A DNA stretch of 42,045 nt from Nitrobacter sp. 62-23 (GTDB taxonomy: Bacteria > Pseudomonadota > Alphaproteobacteria > Rhizobiales > Xanthobacteraceae): the NCBI RefSeq assembly GCF_001897285.1, contig NZ_MKSM01000109.1:1-42045 (forward strand). Direction: 5' to 3'. Position 1 is the first letter of the stretch. Each line of letters starts with the position of its first letter. The notes under the pieces are model-generated. The model did no database searches. It was not told the DNA's origin and saw only the letters and a program-made list of their open reading frames with translations. This document shows, in pieces, positions 35,467-42,045 of this stretch. The position numbers and the translations under genes were made by a program.

Positions 35467-36687
35467 CTATCCGGGATTGTGATGCAGGATGCTCTGTCCT
35501 GACGGGCAATCCGGCGCGATCGACGGTGCGGATTCGCAGGCCGCATACTGGTTTTTGCCCTGGTTCTTGGCGGCATAAAGGGCCTGGTCCGCGACGGCCA
35601 GCAGACGCTCCGAACAGACTCCGATCTCCCGCGTCCATTGGGCAAGCCCGATCGATGCCGCGATCGGGACATCGGCGCCGGCGCATCCCGCGGCGTCTTC
35701 ACGACATGCATCCAGGACGCGTTGGGCAATGACTGCCGCCTCGCGCAGCGCCGTCGCCGGCAGGAGGATGCAAAACTCGTCGCCACCGGTCCGTGCAAGC
35801 AGGTCGCCCGGCCGCAACTGCATCTGCGTCATCAGCGCGAAATGCCGCAGGCAGGCGTCGCCGGCGGCGTGACCGTGAGTGTCATTGATCTGCTTGAAGC
35901 CATCAAGATCGATCACGAGGAGCGCGAAAGGCTCGCCGCCCCGCTGCGACATTGCGCATGCGTCCTCCAGCCGCCCCAGCAACTGCCGCCGGTTGGCGAC
36001 GCCGGTGAGGTCGTCCACCAGCGCGAGGTCGACAACCTCGTTGCGCAGCCGGTCGATCGCCATCAGCAGAAAACCGAAATTCCAGGTCATCGACAGGAAG
36101 ACGAGAGCAACCAGCAATGTTGCGTGAAGGCTGTTGAAGTGGACGTAGGACACTCCGCCGTCAACCCCCGAAAATGTGCAGATCGACCTGACCGCGCTGA
36201 CGCAAATGATCAGCACGCCAACGACTCCCGCGAGTTGGGCGCCCGAATTGACACGACCGTCCTTGCGCGACAGCACCAAATTCAGCGTCATGGCGATCGG
36301 CACAGCCTGAGCCGTCGAATAGACGAAGATGCGCATCGGTCTGTCGTCGCGCACATACAGAAAAAAGGCGAGCCCCGCGACGCCCAACCCGACCGTGATG
36401 AACGTGGTTTGCCAGGACACCGGCCGCTCATAGAAGCGTCGGATTCCCATCGTGCAAAGGCAGACCGCGAAGATCAACCCGCCACCTGCGAACAGCAAAG
36501 GCAGCATCGAATCGATGTGACCGCGCAGAATCGATACCGCGGCGAAAAAGGCGGCGGTGAAAGCAGCCGCGGCCCAATATCGCGCTGCCACGAGCGTCGG
36601 ATAGCTCCGCATGACGTAGGTCCAGACCAGACCCAGCGCCAGGAAGTTGACGGCGAACACAACCCACAGCGTCACCACGCTCAGCAT
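35467..36687 (-). CDS. Membrane diguanylate cyclase (GGDEF protein)
   Basis: Protein of 406 residues. The N-terminal 210 residues contain about six to seven membrane segments with no recognised sensor domain. The C-terminal GGDEF domain begins near VDDLTGVANRRQLL (224-237). It keeps the catalytic GGDEF (301-305) and the inhibitory site RPGD (292-295), five residues upstream as in feedback-controlled enzymes. It should make c-di-GMP from two GTP at the inner face of the membrane, influencing biofilm, motility or surface attachment. No EAL domain is present. It is monocistronic and convergent with the upstream secreted protein gene. Confidence 0.93.
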   Translation of the reverse strand: MLSVVTLWVVFAVNFLALGLVWTYVMRSYPTLVAARYWAAAAFTAAFFAAVSILRGHIDSMLPLLFAGGGLIFAVCLCTMGIRRFYERPVSWQTTFITVGLGVAGLAFFLYVRDDRPMRIFVYSTAQAVPIAMTLNLVLSRKDGRVNSGAQLAGVVGVLIICVSAVRSICTFSGVDGGVSYVHFNSLHATLLVALVFLSMTWNFGFLLMAIDRLRNEVVDLALVDDLTGVANRRQLLGRLEDACAMSQRGGEPFALLVIDLDGFKQINDTHGHAAGDACLRHFALMTQMQLRPGDLLARTGGDEFCILLPATALREAAVIAQRVLDACREDAAGCAGADVPIAASIGLAQWTREIGVCSERLLAVADQALYAAKNQGKNQYAACESAPSIAPDCPSGQSILHHNPG

Positions 36688-37050
36688 CGCGAATTCAGAG
36701 CGTCTCCGCCCGGTCCCCTTCGTGTTGTCTCCAACGGCTTTTCCCCGTCGTCCGGTCAGCGTGCAGCCGCACCGCTTAACGGAACCTCACTGCGGCGAAC
36801 CCCCCTCCCGTCGTGGTTTTGAAACAATGAATGCCGCGCGTCCCATCGCACCCGCTCGGGCGGCCGGTCTGGCCCGGTCGGGCATCGCCCGTGCAACACC
36901 TGTGGATAAGAGGATGGAGGCGGCGTGACAACGCGAGGACAGGTTGCTCCGAATCTGTTCGGATCGCCGTCCGAGGCTGTTGCCAGGATCACCCTCCGCC
37001 AGGCACGCCTCGAAGTCGCGCTTCAACCATTTAACCTCAAGAGGATTATT
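36688..37050. other. Gap upstream of the lysine/alanine peptide gene
   Basis: Two tiny in-frame possibilities exist: a 33-codon frame from 36828 and, overlapping it, a frame from GTG at 36925 (with GGAGG 4-5 bases before) that reads into the peptide gene at 37051. Neither has protein-like character apart from that. A single perfect DnaA-box sequence (TGTGGATAA, 36901-36909) is present. Promoters for the flanking genes should lie here. Confidence 0.4.
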
Positions 37051-37116
37051 ATGGCTAAGAAAGCGAAAAAGAAGACAGCAAAGAAAGCCAAAAAAGCCGC
37101 GAAGAAAAAGAAGTAG
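37051..37116 (+). CDS. Lysine/alanine-rich micropeptide, histone H1 tail-like (21 aa)
   Basis: A tiny gene whose product alternates lysine pairs or triplets with alanine and has no aromatic or acidic residues; 14 of its 21 residues are lysine. AGAGG lies 6 bases before the ATG and a strong terminator follows directly, which argues that it is expressed. An in-frame GTG at 36925 would give a 63-residue protein with this tail. It resembles the C-terminal tails of histone H1-like nucleoid proteins, so DNA or RNA binding is likely. I favour the short version. Confidence 0.6.
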   Translation: MAKKAKKKTAKKAKKAAKKKK

Positions 37117-37128
37117 TCGTTTTTTTTA

Positions 37129-37157
37129 GCTCGGGCGGATGCTCCGCCCGGGCTTTT
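37129..37157 (+). terminator. Terminator after the micropeptide gene
   Basis: GCTCGGGCGGA and TCCGCCCGGGC form an 11-bp stem (one G-T pair) with a TGC loop, then four T. It begins 13 bases after the stop codon. Confidence 0.8.
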
Positions 37158-37228
37158 CGATCACGGCGCCGGCCAAAACGCTGACGGAGTCGACGAAAGC
37201 GGGCGTGCGGCCCGCCTCCGGTTTTCAG

Positions 37229-38047
37229 CTATTGCCCGGCCAGCTTGTCGGCGAAATAGCCGATGGTCCTGCGATAGACCTCGGAGCGATTCCATTCCCG
37301 CATCGCCTCGAAATTGGCCGATCCCTGGTGGTAGTCGCCGCCAGCCTTCCAGCCGTTGGCCCTGAGAAGATTCGCGGTCGAAGCCAGTACGTCGGGCACC
37401 GAATGTCGCAGATCGACATGACCGTTGCCGTCGAAATCGACGCCGTACTTGATATAGGACGAGGGCAGGAACTGGGTCTGCCCGATCTCGCCGGCATAAG
37501 CGCCGATCATGTCGCTGAGCCGCAGATCGCCGCGCTGCACGATCTTGAGCGCTGCCAGCAATTCGCCCTGGAACAGCTCGCTGCGCCGACAATCATGCGC
37601 CATCGTCGCCAGCACGCGGAACACCGGCAGCCTGCCCATGTCGCCGCGGCCGAAATCGGTTTCCAGTCCCCAGATCGCGACGATGATCTCCGGCGGCACG
37701 CCGAACTGCTTTTCGATCCGCGACAACAGCGAGGCGTGACGCATGAGCATCGCCTTGCCGCCCTTGATGCGGCCGGGGGTAACGCGGGTCGCGGCATATT
37801 GCTCGAAGCTCTTACGGAACGTGCCGCGCTGGCGGCGGTCGAAACTCAGCACCGCCTGGTCCTGCTGCACGCCGCCGAGCGCCTGCGAAATCACGCTTTG
37901 CGAGATGCCGTTGGCCGCGGCCTCCCGCGACATCGCGGCCACGAAGGTGTTGAAGTCGCCACCGCATTGCGCGGCGGAGGCGGCAGTCGATGCGAGGGGC
38001 GCAGCAAGAAGGGCAGCGGCGACGGCAACGGCAAAACGGAGTTTCAT
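37229..38047 (-). CDS. Lytic murein transglycosylase, MltB/SLT_2 family
   Basis: Periplasmic enzyme of 272 residues that cleaves peptidoglycan strands to form 1,6-anhydro ends. A signal peptide (AVAVAAALLAAPLASTAASA) precedes the MltB-type domain: FNTFVAAMSREAAANGI, the DRRQRGTFRKSFEQYAATRV region, the catalytic glutamate in IWGLETDFGRG, and the conserved YAGEIGQTQFLPSSYIKYGVDFDGNG. No C-terminal peptidoglycan-binding domain is present, so this is the short form. It is convergent with the micropeptide gene. Confidence 0.93.
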   Translation of the reverse strand: MKLRFAVAVAAALLAAPLASTAASAAQCGGDFNTFVAAMSREAAANGISQSVISQALGGVQQDQAVLSFDRRQRGTFRKSFEQYAATRVTPGRIKGGKAMLMRHASLLSRIEKQFGVPPEIIVAIWGLETDFGRGDMGRLPVFRVLATMAHDCRRSELFQGELLAALKIVQRGDLRLSDMIGAYAGEIGQTQFLPSSYIKYGVDFDGNGHVDLRHSVPDVLASTANLLRANGWKAGGDYHQGSANFEAMREWNRSEVYRRTIGYFADKLAGQ

Positions 38048-38207
38048 TGCAATCCCTTTTTTCTGAATCGATGCGCGTTATAGCACGACTGTGGCGGCGT
38101 GGCGGCACGCGGCCCGGAGGCAGCCGACCCGCGGAGGTCCGCATTCCGGATGCGGCGGAGCGTCTCAGCAATGCGGCGCTGATCCGCGATCATCCCGCAA
38201 TGGTCCC

Positions 38208-38366
38208 AACTCCGCAACGCGCCACGACACTGACGCTCGCGCCGCATTGCATCCGGGACATCGCACTTACCTCGGTTCGGTCGAACGATCCGAACGAAAC
38301 ATTTCGATTGATAATATTGATCGCATAGCCAAGGCGCGCTCGGCGTCAAAGGTGCTGCAGGATTAG
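38208..38366 (+). pseudogene. Remnant of an XRE-family helix-turn-helix regulator
   Basis: The frame ending at 38366 contains HRTYLGSVERSERN followed by ISIDNIDRIAKA (38259 onward). This is the recognition helix and following turn of XRE/cro-type repressors, whose usual wording is like HRTYIG.VERGERN.SL.NI..IA.AL. The upstream half (from about 38208) keeps only traces of the first helices, and everything further upstream in the same frame is arginine-rich and unlike the family. No start codon fits. It looks like the end of a degraded regulator gene. Confidence 0.65.
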
Positions 38367-38700
38367 ACCAGTCACATCTTAATGGAAGCGCTTCATCGGA
38401 GCGCGACGTGCTCTTTTCCAGCTTGCAGGGTCGAGACGAGCAACGCTCGCTCTGAGAGGGTTGGAACGGCGGCAATGTCGTGGGGCATGGCGATGAACCG
38501 CCCGACCCGACCGGCTTTGTCGCTCAACCTCCCCGCAAGCGGGAGGCGAAGCGCGGCTCGTCGCGTTAAGCGATCAATCCCGGGATCAAGCCCGAGGACA
38601 TACTCCACTGGAAAACACAAAAGCAGACGGAGTTTCGATTGGGAACCCGCCTCATCCCGCTGCAATGCAACGTGAAAACCCGTTTCGAGGGTGAGCAAAA
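38367..38700. other. Gap with no supportable gene
   Basis: No coding frame is convincing on either strand here. A short GC-rich stretch, CCCGGGATCAAGCCCGAGG near 38580, looks like a decayed half of the palindromic repeats seen elsewhere in the window. Confidence 0.4.
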
Positions 38701-39321
38701 ATGCGCTATGCTCGGCGCATGATCGAGCCAGCATACATGGCCTCGACGGCCTATGACCTGTATTACCTGGTGAACGGCGAGCGCTACTTCTGGCGCAGCG
38801 CGAGCCACGGCGTGGCGCTGATCGACGCCGGGCGCGACTCGGCCGTCGCCTGGCGCAACGAGGCCGGCGAAGCGGGCCGGCAACTCTGGACCGACATCGT
38901 CTCCGTCAACATGCCCGACACCGACGGCAAGGATGCCGTCGACAAATGCCGCATCGATTTTCGCGGCGGCCGCTTTCTCCTCGTCACCGATGCGGGTATC
39001 GACGGCAAGGTCGATCGCATACGCAGGCCGGTTTATCGCGATTTCATCCGCGCGCTGCACCAGCGCCTCGCGGACGCGCCGGAAGGCGCCATTCGCTTCA
39101 CCGCGGGTGTCTCGCCGACCTACCGCAAGGCGATGCTGGCGCTCGGCGTCATAACGGCCCTGCTGTTCGTGGTGACACCGGCGGTGCTGGTTGTCGACCT
39201 GCACGAATGGCAAGCGATCGGCCCACTGACGGCCGGCGCCGCGTTCATCTGGCCGTTCTGGAAGAAGATCGGCAACAACCGCCCGCACGACTACGATCCG
39301 CACCACCCGCCGGCGATTTGA
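38701..39321 (+). CDS. Hypothetical protein with two C-terminal membrane segments
   Basis: Protein of 206 residues. The first 145 are soluble: LYYLVNGERYFWRSASHG at the front, then a region with VDKCRIDF and GGRFLLVTDAG and a helical YRDFIRALHQRLADAP. Two membrane segments follow (ALGVITALLFVVTPAVLVV and IGPLTAGAAFIWPFW), then a histidine/proline-rich tail (NNRPHDYDPHHPP). The ATG at 38701 follows GGTGAG by 5 bases; later in-frame ATGs exist at 38719 and 38737. I do not recognise a function. It is convergent with the DJ-1/PfpI gene. Confidence 0.7.
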   Translation: MRYARRMIEPAYMASTAYDLYYLVNGERYFWRSASHGVALIDAGRDSAVAWRNEAGEAGRQLWTDIVSVNMPDTDGKDAVDKCRIDFRGGRFLLVTDAGIDGKVDRIRRPVYRDFIRALHQRLADAPEGAIRFTAGVSPTYRKAMLALGVITALLFVVTPAVLVVDLHEWQAIGPLTAGAAFIWPFWKKIGNNRPHDYDPHHPPAI

Positions 39322-39350
39322 TGGGATGATGGGGAATGCGCGGGCCGGCG

Positions 39351-39914
39351 TCAGGCCGCGTGGCGCTGGTGACGGCCTTCCCGCACCTCCTCGATGATCT
39401 TGGCGCTGAACGCCTCGAGATCGCCCGGATTGCGCGAGGTGACGATGCCCTCGTCGGTCACGACCTCGCTGTCCTCCCATCGCGCGCCGGCATTGATGAC
39501 GTCGGTGCGGATCGAGTGATACGAGGTCATGCGGCGGCCCTTGGCGATGCCGGTCTCCACCAGCAGCCAGGGCGCGTGGCACACCGCCGCCACCGTCTTG
39601 CCCGCCTCGTAGAACGCCTTGATCAGCGCCAGCGCGTCCTTGTTGACGCGGAGCATATCCGGATTGATCTGCCCGCCGGGCAGCACGATGGCGTCATAGT
39701 CGTCGGCCTTCGCGGCCGAGAGCGGCTTGTCGACCTTCACCGCGCGGCCCCAGTCCTTCTTGTCCCAGCCCTTGATCTCGCCCGACTCCGGCGAGACGAC
39801 GTTAACCTCAGCGCCGGCGGCCTTCAGCCGGTCGCGCGGAACCTCGAGTTCCGACTGCTCGAAACCGTTGGTAGCGAGAATGAGAATGCGCTTGCCCTTG
39901 AGCTGCTCCGCCAT
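39351..39914 (-). CDS. DJ-1/PfpI family protein (intracellular glyoxalase/deglycase-like)
   Basis: Protein of 187 residues with the DJ-1/PfpI fold. The nucleophilic cysteine sits in AVCHAPWLL (C112, H113), and LPGGQINPD marks the oxyanion-side loop. The N-terminus KRILILATNGFEQSEL carries the conserved glutamate (E19 region). Members act as glyoxalases, deglycases or chaperones; the PfpI/YhbO-like subgroup is the best match. I chose the ATG at 39914 over the frame to 39956 because the extra 14 residues are basic and not part of the domain. It lies 72 bases beyond the rpoD terminator, so it has its own promoter. Confidence 0.9.
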   Translation of the reverse strand: MAEQLKGKRILILATNGFEQSELEVPRDRLKAAGAEVNVVSPESGEIKGWDKKDWGRAVKVDKPLSAAKADDYDAIVLPGGQINPDMLRVNKDALALIKAFYEAGKTVAAVCHAPWLLVETGIAKGRRMTSYHSIRTDVINAGARWEDSEVVTDEGIVTSRNPGDLEAFSAKIIEEVREGRHQRHAA

Positions 39915-39986
39915 GGCGTGTCTCCGTTCGCGTTTGCGTTGCGTGAGCCCGGACAACGGCGCGGCGAAGCGAATGTTTCATGACAC

Positions 39987-40010
39987 AAAAAAGCGGACCT
40001 TGCGGTCCGC
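39987..40010 (-). terminator. Intrinsic terminator of rpoD
   Basis: GCGGACC and GGTCCGC form a 7-bp stem with a 4-base loop. Read leftward the stem is followed by six T. It lies about 75 bases beyond the rpoD stop. A T-run of four on the plus side may let it act in both directions. Confidence 0.85.
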
Positions 40011-40084
40011 CGTTTTGCTGATCGATGAATGGGCAGGCCCCGGCTGCGCAACAGTCGTGCTGCACGCCTCCGTGAAGACAAAAG

Positions 40085-42045
<1,961 letters not shown>

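Noticed and set aside
36901..36909. Perfect DnaA-box sequence TGTGGATAA
   Set aside because: A single match is not far from chance in 42 kb, and no second box, AT-rich unwinding region or origin-linked gene lies nearby.

Overview
The window comes from the chromosome of a high-GC alphaproteobacterium of the Bradyrhizobiaceae/Nitrobacteraceae type (Bradyrhizobium, Nitrobacter, Rhodopseudomonas, Afipia relatives). The signs are petP/petR-type regulators, a bacterial haem uptake locus with HmuP, HmuQ-type and HutX proteins, small secreted proteins that I recall from Bradyrhizobium, and palindromic intergenic repeats. No tRNA, rRNA, CRISPR array, transposase or phage gene was seen. The genus assignment rests on protein resemblance only.

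Region 1-15.6 kb is mostly conserved core genome. A response regulator (cut by the left edge) and a MarR regulator overlap by four bases. Branched-chain aminotransferase (ilvE) and a MATE exporter follow. A tightly packed leftward block uvrC-pgsA-moaD-moaE-prmB ends at a clear intrinsic terminator. An outer membrane barrel protein, a cold shock protein, RlmJ, a secreted RNase T2, several small envelope proteins and hisS complete it. Palindromic repeats sit in several of the gaps, one of them between the barrel gene and its likely terminator.

Region 15.6-25.4 kb is less dense, more AT-rich and looks accessory. It holds tiny ORFs with good ribosome binding sites, a striking 23-bp dyad, the frameshifted remains of a catalase C-terminus, an unrecognised barrel-like protein, an RND efflux pump with its lipoprotein adaptor but no outer membrane channel, and a divergent gene for a secreted protein with three exactly spaced four-cysteine repeats.

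Region 25.4-32.1 kb is a complete haem acquisition locus with two divergent arms. Leftward lie a TonB-dependent haem receptor (hmuR), an IsdG-type haem-degrading monooxygenase (hmuQ-like) and a HutX-type haem carrier. Rightward lie hmuP, hmuT, hmuU and hmuV, each overlapping the next by ATGA. Together they would bind haem at the surface, move it across both membranes, and carry or degrade it in the cytoplasm. A short dyad lies between the two arms.

Region 32.4-42 kb returns to core genes: a groEL without groES, a conserved secreted protein, a membrane diguanylate cyclase, a tiny lysine/alanine peptide gene with its own terminator, an MltB-type transglycosylase, the remnant of an XRE regulator, a DJ-1/PfpI protein and rpoD (its 5' end is cut by the right edge). 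I found no clearly undescribed multi-gene system. The best novelty candidates are the triple-cysteine-repeat protein next to the RND pump, the 23-bp dyad with its small-gene neighbours, and the two gene remnants.
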